DNA of 64,000 bases from Planktophila grossartii. GTDB taxonomy: Bacteria; Actinomycetota; Actinomycetes; Nanopelagicales; Nanopelagicaceae. Where the stretch lies: assembly GCA_965234365.1 (NCBI GenBank), contig OZ248345.1:620001-684000 (forward strand), in the 5' to 3' direction. Shown here one piece after another: positions 50,951 through 63,018 of the stretch (positions are counted from its first letter, which is position 1; each line of letters begins with the position of its first letter). Both the position numbers and the translations under genes were made by a program. The notes below the pieces were generated by a model that saw nothing but the letters and a program-made list of their open reading frames with translations, ran no database searches and was not told the origin of the DNA.

Positions 50951-52377
50951 TGGCGCTCTGGGGCGGACGTTTTTCTGAAACACCAGCTGATGCTGTCTTC
51001 GCACTCTCTCGTAGCGTTCACTTCGATTGGAGACTGGCTCCTTACGACCTGCGCTCTTCGCTTGCGCACCTAGCGGTTCTGCAATCCAGCGGCTTACTCG
51101 AAGATGCAGTCGCCGAGCCTATTCGCGGGGCTTTGAAAGAGCTGATCTCTGAAGTCGCATCAGGGAAATTCATCGCAAACGAGGCTGATGAAGATGTACA
51201 TAGCGCTCTCGAACGTGGATTAACTGAGAAGTTGGGCGCCATTGGAGGCTCTCTTCGTGCCGGTCGTTCACGTAATGATCAAGTAGCAACCGATCTTCGT
51301 CTCTACGCAATAGATCACATGATTGAAGTCGCTCAACAGATCTTGGCGCTGCAAAACGCACTTATTGCAAAAGCTTCTGAATATGGTGATGCACCAGCAC
51401 CTGGTTTTACGCACTTGCAGCATGCTCAGCCGGTTCTCTTCGGCCATGAGATTGCAAAGCATGTACAAGGTTTTTCTCGCGATCTCGATCGCATCCATGA
51501 TTGGCTAGATCGCGCACTGGTTAGTCCGTTGGGATCTGGCGCACTCGCTGGTTCATCACTTCCGCTTTCACCTGAAGTAACTGCAAAGAACCTTGGCTTT
51601 ACATCAAGTGCGGCAAATTCTATTGATGGCGTATCCGATCGGGACTTTGTTGCTGAAGCTCTCTTCATTCTTTCAATGGTTGGCATACATCTTTCTCGCA
51701 TCGGCGAAGAATGGTGCATCTGGGCAACAACTGAATTCGGTTGGGCGAAAGTTGCAGATGCCTATTCAACTGGTTCATCAATCATGCCTCAGAAGAAGAA
51801 TCCAGATATGGCAGAACTTGCTCGCGGAAAAGCGGGGCGCTTAGTTGGAAACCTCACTGGAGTTCTCACCATGCTTAAAGGTTTGCCTTTCGCATACAAC
51901 CGCGATCTCCAAGAAGATAAAGAACCTCTCTTTGATTCCATCGATACCGTGCTTCTAGTTCTTCCTGCAGTGACAGGAATGGTTGCAACAACAGATTTCG
52001 ATCGCGAGAAGATGGCGCTTGCCGCTCCTCTCGGATTTTCGCTCGCAACAGAGATTGCAGATTACTTAGTTCAGGCAAAGGTTCCATTTGCCCACGCTCA
52101 TGAAGCCGCCGGGAAGTGCGTTGCAATGTGCGAAGCTTCAGGGCGCCAACTCCATCAATTAACTGACGAGGAGTTTGCATCGATTCATCCATCGCTCAAG
52201 GGCGATGTGCGTGATGTATTGACAGTCAATGGTGCACTTGAATCGCGCACAACTGTGGGTGGCACTTCACCCTCATCCTTTAAGCAGCAGATCAAAGAGT
52301 CGACAGCAATTACTGCGGCCTACTCGAAAGAATTCACCGACAAGGCGAAGGCCTTCTCAGAGATGATGGGTGCGTGA
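50950..52377 (+). CDS. argH: argininosuccinate lyase
   Basis: A 475-residue fumarase/aspartase superfamily lyase forming arginine and fumarate. ALWGGRFSETPADAV at the start, SRNDQVATDLRLY, FTHLQHAQPVLFGH with the catalytic His, and the signature GSSIMPQKKNPDMAELARGK are present. argG, its usual upstream neighbour, is not in the cluster. Overlaps argR by one base and tyrS by 4 nt. Confidence 0.96.
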   Translation: MALWGGRFSETPADAVFALSRSVHFDWRLAPYDLRSSLAHLAVLQSSGLLEDAVAEPIRGALKELISEVASGKFIANEADEDVHSALERGLTEKLGAIGGSLRAGRSRNDQVATDLRLYAIDHMIEVAQQILALQNALIAKASEYGDAPAPGFTHLQHAQPVLFGHEIAKHVQGFSRDLDRIHDWLDRALVSPLGSGALAGSSLPLSPEVTAKNLGFTSSAANSIDGVSDRDFVAEALFILSMVGIHLSRIGEEWCIWATTEFGWAKVADAYSTGSSIMPQKKNPDMAELARGKAGRLVGNLTGVLTMLKGLPFAYNRDLQEDKEPLFDSIDTVLLVLPAVTGMVATTDFDREKMALAAPLGFSLATEIADYLVQAKVPFAHAHEAAGKCVAMCEASGRQLHQLTDEEFASIHPSLKGDVRDVLTVNGALESRTTVGGTSPSSFKQQIKESTAITAAYSKEFTDKAKAFSEMMGA

Positions 52378-53654
52378 AAAACGATATGACTGACCTAATC
52401 GATGACCTCAAATGGCGCGGGCTTATCTCGCAGACCACCGATGAAAAAGAGCTTCGTGAAGCTCTGAAGAAGCCAATCACTCTCTATTTAGGCACCGATC
52501 CAACCGCACCCAGCATTCACGTTGGAAACCTCGTAGTACTTCTCGTTCTCCGCCGTTTTCAGTTGGCTGGCCATCACACGCTTCCGTTGATCGGGGGAGC
52601 AACCGGTCTTGTCGGAGACCCCAGCGGAAAGAATGAAGAGCGCACTCTGAATACAACTGATGTTGTTGAACAGTGGGTTCAGCGAATGACTGCTCAACTT
52701 TCTAAGTTTATGGATTTCGAAACGAAAGCGAATCCAGCAAAGATGGTCAATAATCTTGACTGGACTGCACCTATGTCAGCAATCGAATTCCTACGCGATA
52801 TAGGTAAACACTTCAGTATCAATCAGATGCTCAATAAGGATTCGGTCTCTTCACGTTTAGAGAAAGACGGAATTTCATACACTGAATTTTCATACCAAGT
52901 TTTGCAATCTATGGATTTCCTAGAGCTTTACAGAAGCTACAACTGCACTCTGCAAATCGGTGGTTCAGATCAGTGGGGAAATATCACTGCAGGTCTTGAT
53001 CTTATCCGTCGCGCAGAAGGTGGATCAGCACACGCGCTCACAGTGCCTCTACTGACAAAGGCTGATGGTTCAAAGTTCGGTAAGACTGCGGGCGGTGCAG
53101 TATGGATTGATCCTGAAATGACATCGCCATATGCGTTCTTCCAATACTGGTTGAACTCAGATGATAAAGATGTCATCAAGTTCCTCAAGGTCTTCTCATT
53201 TAAATCACGTGAAGAAATCGAAGCACTTGAAAAAACTCATAACGAGAATCCAGGTGCACGTGAAGCACATCGGGAACTTGCGCGTGAATTAACTTCGCTT
53301 GTACATAGCCCAGAGATTGCAGAGCGCGTTGAAGCAGCTGCGCGTGCATTGTTCGGACAAGGTGACATCACCGAACTTGATGAGGCAACTTTGTCCGCTG
53401 CCCTTGCAGAACTTCCACGTACACAAGTAAAGAGTGCTGAAGAAATTCCGACATGGGTCGATTTACTAGCGGCAACAGGGGTCGTCGACTCCAAATCTGC
53501 TGCTCGACGCATCGTCAAAGAAGGTGGCGCATATCTCAATAATGAGAAGATCTCAGGAGAAGATTTCCGCCTCGAAAAAAGCCACTTTTTATGCGGAAAA
53601 TATGCAGTTTTACGCAAAGGCAAGAGAGACTTGGCTGCAGTCGAGCTCATTTAG
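52374..53654 (+). CDS. tyrS: tyrosyl-tRNA synthetase
   Basis: A 426-residue class I synthetase. HIGH appears as SIHVGNL near residue 47 and KMSKS as KFGKT near residue 240; the C-terminal S4 domain (about 360-420) has VDSKSAARRIVKEGGAYLNNEKI. GTG 52374 overlaps the argH stop by 4 nt. ATG 52386 (MTDLIDDLKWRGL) is equally plausible and closer to the mycobacterial N-terminus. A strong terminator follows, ending the arg-tyrS unit just ahead of the rRNA promoters. Confidence 0.95.
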   Translation: MKNDMTDLIDDLKWRGLISQTTDEKELREALKKPITLYLGTDPTAPSIHVGNLVVLLVLRRFQLAGHHTLPLIGGATGLVGDPSGKNEERTLNTTDVVEQWVQRMTAQLSKFMDFETKANPAKMVNNLDWTAPMSAIEFLRDIGKHFSINQMLNKDSVSSRLEKDGISYTEFSYQVLQSMDFLELYRSYNCTLQIGGSDQWGNITAGLDLIRRAEGGSAHALTVPLLTKADGSKFGKTAGGAVWIDPEMTSPYAFFQYWLNSDDKDVIKFLKVFSFKSREEIEALEKTHNENPGAREAHRELARELTSLVHSPEIAERVEAAARALFGQGDITELDEATLSAALAELPRTQVKSAEEIPTWVDLLAATGVVDSKSAARRIVKEGGAYLNNEKISGEDFRLEKSHFLCGKYAVLRKGKRDLAAVELI

Positions 53655-53670
53655 TTAGATTTCTACCCCG

Positions 53671-53708
53671 AAAAACCTCGCTTTTTACGCATAAAAGTGG
53701 GGTTTTTT
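53671..53708. terminator. bidirectional rho-independent terminator after tyrS
   Basis: AAAAACCTCGCTTTTTA pairs with TAAAAGTGGGGTTTTT with two G-U pairs and a CGCA-containing loop. The stem has A-runs on the left and T-runs on the right, so it can act in both directions. It lies about 50 bp before the first rRNA -35 element. Confidence 0.88.
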
Positions 53709-53758
53709 CGTATTTCACCTTGATTCGACCATTTCAGGGTGATCGCCAGGATCCCGAT

Positions 53759-53787
53759 TTGACCTGTATGGGAGAGCCACCTATAGT
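53759..53787 (+). promoter_or_regulatory. rRNA operon promoter P1
   Basis: TTGACC (53759-53764), a 17-bp spacer and TATAGT (53782-53787) closely match the consensus. Expected transcription start is near 53794, about 355 nt before the mature 16S. Confidence 0.85.
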
Positions 53788-53862
53788 TACGCTCCTTGCT
53801 GTGGAACGGACACGAAAGTGGTCGTACAGCATTTCCTCCAGATTAAGGCCATTACCGCCGTT

Positions 53863-53891
53863 TTGACGTGCGCGTAGCCATGGACTAGATT
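53863..53891 (+). promoter_or_regulatory. rRNA operon promoter P2
   Basis: TTGACG (53863-53868), a 17-bp spacer and TAGATT (53886-53891) form a second strong promoter, 104 bp downstream of P1. Confidence 0.75.
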
Positions 53892-53898
53892 TGGCGGT

Positions 53899-54148
53899 CT
53901 GCCCTGAAAAGTGGAAGAGATTCCGCAAAGCAGTGCGCATCCGTACCTTGAGAACTCAACAGCGTGCCATAAGTCAATGCCGAGAAGGCTTACTTTGTTG
54001 TGCAAACAACTAGTACCTTCTCAAATAAATACTTCAATGAAGTATGTACCAGACACTATTTATAGCGTCTGGAAATACTCGTTGATTTCCTTTGGTAAAG
54101 ACAAAATAAACGACAGTTTGTTTGTCTCGTAAGCCATGAACAAAACTT
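53899..54148 (+). promoter_or_regulatory. pre-rRNA leader with boxA and 16S processing stem
   Basis: No gene is present. A boxA-like antitermination element, CCTTGAGAACTCAACAG, lies at 53946-53962. TAAGTCAATGC (53970-53980) is the exact complement of GCATTGACTTA (55726-55736) downstream of 16S, forming the 16S processing stem. Two further hairpins follow: TACTTC-AAT-GAAGTA (54030-54044) and CCAGAC...GTCTGG (54049-54072), the latter with an inner CTAT/ATAG helix. Confidence 0.75.
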
Positions 54149-59050
<4,902 letters not shown>

Positions 59051-59059
59051 AGTTGCTAC

Positions 59060-59130
59060 GCGTCCACTGTGTGGTTCTCGAGATACGGTCGAGAACCACG
59101 AACATAAGAAGATCAAATTAATTTTTGATC
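59060..59130 (+). other. 23S-5S spacer with 23S processing stem and competing hairpins
   Basis: Bases 59060-59079 pair with 55925-55944 over 20 positions (one G-U pair), giving the 23S processing stem. GTGGTTCTCGA (59071-59081) also pairs perfectly with TCGAGAACCAC (59089-59099) as a local hairpin, so the two structures exclude each other. A third hairpin, GATCAAA...TTTGATC, lies at 59111-59130. Confidence 0.75.
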
Positions 59131-59170
59131 AGACTTACTTTTCGTAGGTTCATGCCAAAAACTCAATAGC

Positions 59171-59288
59171 GTTTCGGCGACCATAGCGAGAGGGAAACAC
59201 CCGGTCCCATTCCGAACCCGGAAGTTAAGCCTCTCAGCGTCGATGGTACTGCACGGGTGACCTTGTGGGAGAGTAGAACGTCGCCGGA
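59171..59288 (+). rRNA. rrf: 5S ribosomal RNA
   Basis: About 118 nt, starting GTTTCGGCGACCATAGCGAG and containing CCCGGTCCCATTCCGAACCCGG in two parts and GGGAGAGTAG, all typical of actinobacterial 5S. The ends pair as the terminal helix (CGGCGAC with GTCGCCG). Confidence 0.94.
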
Positions 59289-59296
59289 CTTCTTTT

Positions 59297-59334
59297 ATAA
59301 AAAGGGGCGCTTATTTTTAAGCGCCCCTTTTTTA
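59297..59334 (+). terminator. rho-independent terminator of the rRNA operon
   Basis: AAAAAGGGGCGCTTA pairs with TAAGCGCCCCTTTTT around a short T loop, followed by TTTATTT. It is a strong terminator 10 nt after 5S. Confidence 0.95.
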
Positions 59335-59405
59335 TTTCTCAAACGTTTTTTCAACGCTTTAGAAATGTAGAAGTTAAACTTAACTAGTAAATATTGGAGT
59401 TAACA

Positions 59406-60398
59406 ATGGAAGAGCGTCCACGCAATAACGATCGATCTAGCAGCGATCGACCAGGGCGACCATCAAACGGTCGTCCATCTTCCCGTCCATCTTCGCGTCC
59501 ATCTTCATCAAGACCATCGAGCGGGCGTCCCTCATCGGATCGCCCAAGCTCTGGCCGACCAGCATCATCTTCTTCAAGACCTTCATCTTCTCGTCCACAA
59601 TCTCGCGAAGATCGTCCAGCTCGCGGTGGTCGCGCTGACCGCGCCGGTGCAACCCGTCAAGTTTCTCAAGGTCGTGAAGTCAGCGATCCACGCGGCTTTC
59701 GGCCAGCACCGCAAGAACGCGACCAATCACGAATTCGTCCACGCATCTTTGAACCGGATATTCCTGAAGACGTTACAGGTGAAGAACTCGAGAAGAGCGT
59801 TCGCGCAGAGCTACTAAGTCTCTCTGCTGAAAACGCAAAAGTAGTTGCGCGACATATGGTCTGCGTAAATCTCTATATGGATATTGATCCTGAACTTTCT
59901 CATAAACATGCAGTGGCTGCGGCGCACCATGCAGGTCGACTTGCAGTAGTTCGCGAGACTGCAGGATATGCCGCATATCGAGCAGGTCATTATGAAATCG
60001 CGCTGAAAGAGTTGCGTGCATCAAATCGGATTTCTGGCGATGTTTCGATGTGGCCAGTAATGGCAGACTGCGAACGTGGCCTTGGAAACCCTCTAAAAGC
60101 CTTGAATTTGGCTGGTTCTGACGAGGTCAAGAGATTAGCCAAGCCTGAAGAAATCGAAATGCGCATCGTCGCATCCGGTGCACGTCGCGATCTCGGTGAA
60201 TTTGATGCAGCCGTTGTTACCTTGCAATGTAAAGAGTTGAAGAATGAGAGTGAAGATTGGGCGCTCCGTCTTCGCTACGCATACGCAGATGCACTCGAAG
60301 CTGCAGGTCGATCTGAAGAAGCGCGCGAGTGGTTCTCAAAGTGCGCCGATCTAGATCCTGATGACGAAACAGATGCGCGCGAACGTTCACAGAAGTAG
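59406..60398 (+). CDS. TPR-like protein with Arg/Pro/Ser-rich disordered N-terminus
   Basis: A 330-residue cytoplasmic protein with no signal peptide. Residues about 8-105 are a low-complexity basic region of repeated RPSS/GRPSS units ending in RPARGGRADRAG; such tracts often bind RNA. Residues about 120-325 are helical and TPR-like (RLAVVRETAGYAAYRAGHYEIALKELRAS, then EEAREWFSKCADLDPDDE). It matches the TPR protein usually found between tyrS and tlyA in Actinobacteria. Function unknown. GGAG 6 nt before ATG 59406 sets the start. Confidence 0.82.
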   Translation: MEERPRNNDRSSSDRPGRPSNGRPSSRPSSRPSSSRPSSGRPSSDRPSSGRPASSSSRPSSSRPQSREDRPARGGRADRAGATRQVSQGREVSDPRGFRPAPQERDQSRIRPRIFEPDIPEDVTGEELEKSVRAELLSLSAENAKVVARHMVCVNLYMDIDPELSHKHAVAAAHHAGRLAVVRETAGYAAYRAGHYEIALKELRASNRISGDVSMWPVMADCERGLGNPLKALNLAGSDEVKRLAKPEEIEMRIVASGARRDLGEFDAAVVTLQCKELKNESEDWALRLRYAYADALEAAGRSEEAREWFSKCADLDPDDETDARERSQK

Positions 60399-60421
60399 AG
60401 ATATCCACACACTCTCTTAAA

Positions 60422-60477
60422 CTCTGAAAGTTCGTCAGAGCAATACTCAATCATCGCCCCTTCATCAAGTGAAAGGG
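60422..60477 (+). promoter_or_regulatory. two hairpins before the OB-fold gene, one covering its ribosome binding site
   Basis: CTCTGA...TCAGAG (60422-60440) is a 6-bp hairpin. CCCCTTCA (60457-60464) pairs with TGAAAGGG (60470-60477) with one mismatch, hiding the GAAAGGG Shine-Dalgarno 5 nt before ATG 60483. This could reduce translation. Confidence 0.4.
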
Positions 60478-60482
60478 TTTAT

Positions 60483-60848
60483 ATGGCTGCCACAAAGAGC
60501 GCTACAAAGAAGACAGAGAAGAAGAGCGAGCAGATTGAAGAAGAAGTTGATTATTCGCTCAACGACCTTCTTCTACGAGGTCGAGTTTCGGCTCCCGCAA
60601 CAACGAAAGAACTACCTAGCGGCGATAAGGTCGTTGAATTTCGTTTGATAGTCACTCGCTCTGAACGTGAGGGCGTCGACACCCTCGATATCGCAGCCTG
60701 GAGCGCAAAGATGCGAAAGGTAGCCCTGACCCTCGAAGGCGACGAATGGATTGAGGTATCAGGCTCAATTCACCGCCGTTTCTGGCAGAGCCCAACCGGC
60801 GTTGCCAGTCGTTGGCAGATTGAGGCCGCGGAGATTGTCCGTCTCTAG
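60483..60848 (+). CDS. single-stranded DNA-binding-like OB-fold protein
   Basis: A 121-residue protein with a Lys/Glu-rich N-terminal tail (1-22) and one OB fold. DLLLRGRVSAPATTKELPSGDKVVEFRLIV and WIEVSGSIHRRFWQ recall the SSB fold. It lacks the acidic C-terminal tip through which true SSB recruits partners, ending instead AAEIVRL. It is therefore probably an accessory paralogue and not the replicative SSB. Actinobacterial genomes carry similar short proteins here. Substrate unproven. Confidence 0.75.
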   Translation: MAATKSATKKTEKKSEQIEEEVDYSLNDLLLRGRVSAPATTKELPSGDKVVEFRLIVTRSEREGVDTLDIAAWSAKMRKVALTLEGDEWIEVSGSIHRRFWQSPTGVASRWQIEAAEIVRL

Positions 60849-60862
60849 TCGCATGGAGTCGA

Positions 60863-60868
60863 TACTCT
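60863..60868 (+). promoter_or_regulatory. -10 element for leaderless transcription of the BMFP-like gene
   Basis: TACTCT ends 6 nt before ATG 60875, the same spacing as at coaE and pheS. Confidence 0.45.
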
Positions 60869-60874
60869 TGCCAC

Positions 60875-61213
60875 ATGGCAAAGGCACCGATTACCGAGAT
60901 CTTCTCGACCCTCAAGAGCTATGCGCAGAAGCTCTCTGATGGCGAACGCACTCCTGCCGAGATTGCCTCCGCTCTCAACGATTGGGCGCATGAGAGCGCC
61001 GATTCAGTGCGTGCAAAGATTCACGAAGAGGTTGAAGCCGCTGTCCTTAAAATGGGTTTTGTGAAGCGCGAAGAGTTCGATGCTTTAGCGAAGGAAGTTG
61101 AATCCCTAAAGAAGAAATCACCTGCAAAGAAGGCATCTAAGAAATCGGCTCCCAAGAAAATTGCTAAGAAGGCACCGGTTAAGAGAACATCGAGCAAGAA
61201 GGCGGCACGTTGA
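60875..61213 (+). CDS. BMFP-like coiled-coil protein with Lys/Ala-rich tail
   Basis: A 112-residue protein. Residues 42-75 (KIHEEVEAAVLKMGFVKREEFDALAKEVESLKKK, shown in part) resemble the BMFP/UbiK (YqiC) domain: an amphipathic helix, the KREEF turn and a coiled coil. Residues about 77-112 are a histone H1-like tail of alternating Lys, Ala, Ser and Pro (PAKKASKKSAPKK). The tail suggests nucleic acid or polyanion binding; phasin-like proteins with such tails are known in Actinobacteria. Function not assigned. Its stop overlaps the next start by one base. Confidence 0.7.
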   Translation: MAKAPITEIFSTLKSYAQKLSDGERTPAEIASALNDWAHESADSVRAKIHEEVEAAVLKMGFVKREEFDALAKEVESLKKKSPAKKASKKSAPKKIAKKAPVKRTSSKKAAR

Positions 61214-61362
61214 TGACTGAAGAGAATGAAGTAGACCTCGTACAAGAAGTACGCTCTGAACTTGAAGAGATTGATGCAAGCGAACTCTCTGAACACTCAG
61301 CTCGCTTTGAAGCTCTCCACGAAAAACTTCAAGAATCACTCAAATCGATTGATAATCTCTAA
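61213..61362 (+). CDS. 49-residue conserved small protein upstream of tlyA
   Basis: A short acidic protein beginning MTEENEVDLV, with a helical core (ELSEHSARFEALHEKLQESL). Its ATG overlaps the stop of the upstream gene by one base and it ends 10 bp before tlyA, so it is part of the operon. A protein of similar size and motif (about 58 residues, with an EHV-x-FEEVHQRL-like core) lies just before tlyA in Mycobacterium. Function unknown. Confidence 0.75.
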   Translation: MTEENEVDLVQEVRSELEEIDASELSEHSARFEALHEKLQESLKSIDNL

Positions 61363-61372
61363 GAGCTAATTG

Positions 61373-62161
61373 ATGAAGACTCGTCTCGATGCAGAACTCG
61401 TTCGTCGCGAACTTGCGCGTTCGCGTGAGCATGCTGCCGATTTGATCGAGTCACGGTCTGTACTTGTCGGCGGAATTCCAGCCACAAAGCCAGCTACTCA
61501 AGTAGATGCCGAAACTTCCATCACCATCCAAGGTGATCGTGATGACTTTGTGTCTCGAGGGGGCCACAAATTAGCAGGGGCGCTCGATGCATTTACTGGC
61601 GTCGCCGTTGAAGGTAAAACTTGTCTTGATGCTGGTGCGTCCACAGGTGGTTTCACCGATGTCTTGTTGCGTCGCGGTGCATCGCTCGTTGTTGCAGTAG
61701 ATGTTGGTTATGGACAATTGGCATGGGAACTTCGCCAAGATCCACGTGTCAAAGTTCTCGATCGCACCAATATTCGCCACCTCACCGGGGAACAGGTGGG
61801 CGAAGATATCGATCTCGTCGTTGCTGATCTCTCATTCATCTCACTCTCATTGGTACTTCCAGCACTCGCTGCTGTTTCGAAACCTGAAGCTGATTTCGTC
61901 TTGATGGTGAAGCCACAGTTTGAAGTCGGTCGCGAAAAATTAGGCGCTGGGGGAGTAGTACGCGACCCCTTGCTTCGTCGCGCTGCCGTTCTCGATGTCG
62001 CCGAATCCGCTTATGACGTAGGCCTTGGAACTATGGGTATCGCTGCAAGTCCACTTCCAGGACCAGCTGGAAATGTTGAGTACTTCTTATGGTTACGTCG
62101 AGGCGCTCCAGAAATTGATGAAGCAGCGCTCGATACAGCAATTGCGATGGGCCCGGCCTAA
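61373..62161 (+). CDS. tlyA: TlyA-family rRNA 2'-O-methyltransferase
   Basis: A 262-residue protein with an N-terminal S4 RNA-binding domain (about 1-60, MKTRLDAELVRRELARSREHA) and an FtsJ-like SAM domain (CLDAGASTGGFTDVLLRRGA near residue 83, then VADLSFISLSLVLPAL and LMVKPQFEVG). TlyA methylates ribose in 16S and 23S rRNA; in mycobacteria its loss gives capreomycin resistance. ATG 61373 is preferred to TTG 61370. The stop overlaps nadK by one base. Confidence 0.93.
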   Translation: MKTRLDAELVRRELARSREHAADLIESRSVLVGGIPATKPATQVDAETSITIQGDRDDFVSRGGHKLAGALDAFTGVAVEGKTCLDAGASTGGFTDVLLRRGASLVVAVDVGYGQLAWELRQDPRVKVLDRTNIRHLTGEQVGEDIDLVVADLSFISLSLVLPALAAVSKPEADFVLMVKPQFEVGREKLGAGGVVRDPLLRRAAVLDVAESAYDVGLGTMGIAASPLPGPAGNVEYFLWLRRGAPEIDEAALDTAIAMGPA

Positions 62162-63018
62162 TGACAATTCGTAGCGCAGCTTTAGTTATTAGCCCATCTC
62201 GCGCAGAAGCGATAGCTGCTGCAAAGGAACTTGCACCGCTTCTCTACTCAGCTGGATTTTCTCTCTACACAATCTCCGATGTCTCTATCGAAGGAATCAA
62301 GAAGGTAGCTGCTGCAGATCTTCCGGAGATCGAAATCGCTGTCGTGCTAGGCGGAGATGGAACAATCCTTCGCGCCGCTGAAATCACTCTCTCTCGCAAT
62401 ATCCCACTTCTTGGAATCAATATGGGCCATGTCGGTTTTATGGCTGAAGTGCAGCGACCAACAATTACTGCAATCGCTGAGAGCATTATCTCTAAGAGTT
62501 ACGTCTCTGAAGATCGTATGATTCTCCGCTTCTCAGTTGAACGTGAAGGCAAAGAGATCGGTAAGGGCTGGGCTCTCAACGAGGTAACTGTTGAACGTGA
62601 TGGAACCACGATGGTCGAACTCTTCGTTGAAATCGATAGCCGTCCCCTTTCTCACTGGGGCTGCGACGGTTTGATCTGTTCGACCCCAACGGGATCAACT
62701 GCATATGCATTTAGCGCCGGTGGACCCGTTCTCTGGCCTGAAGTCGATGCTCTTGTACTTCTGCCAATCTCAGCTCACGCCTTGTTCTCGCGTCCCATGG
62801 TGGTCTCACCGAAATCGGAAATCGTGGTCACTATCGATTCATCTGATGCTCTTCTCTCTGCCGATGCTCTTCGCAGGATTCCTCTTCACAAAGGTGATCG
62901 CGTGCTCATTACCCGCGATGATCAGACAATTAAACTTTCGCACGTCTCCAAAACTCTCTTTACAGATAGATTGGTAGCAAAGTTCAAACTTCCCGTTGAA
63001 GGTTGGCGCGGTGAGTGA
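62161..63018 (+). CDS. nadK: NAD kinase
   Basis: A 285-residue kinase forming NADP from NAD. The motifs are VVLGGDGTILRAAE, GINMGHVGFMAEV, NEVTVERDG and the conserved CSTPTGSTAYAFSAGGPVLWP. Length is typical. Translation is coupled to tlyA (TAATG), and recN starts 8 nt before its stop. Confidence 0.95.
   Translation: MTIRSAALVISPSRAEAIAAAKELAPLLYSAGFSLYTISDVSIEGIKKVAAADLPEIEIAVVLGGDGTILRAAEITLSRNIPLLGINMGHVGFMAEVQRPTITAIAESIISKSYVSEDRMILRFSVEREGKEIGKGWALNEVTVERDGTTMVELFVEIDSRPLSHWGCDGLICSTPTGSTAYAFSAGGPVLWPEVDALVLLPISAHALFSRPMVVSPKSEIVVTIDSSDALLSADALRRIPLHKGDRVLITRDDQTIKLSHVSKTLFTDRLVAKFKLPVEGWRGE

Noticed and set aside
59449..59600. Direct repeats in the TPR gene considered as a CRISPR-like or satellite array
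   Set aside because: The repeats are short, in frame and encode RPSS units, without spacers. They are explained as low-complexity coding sequence.
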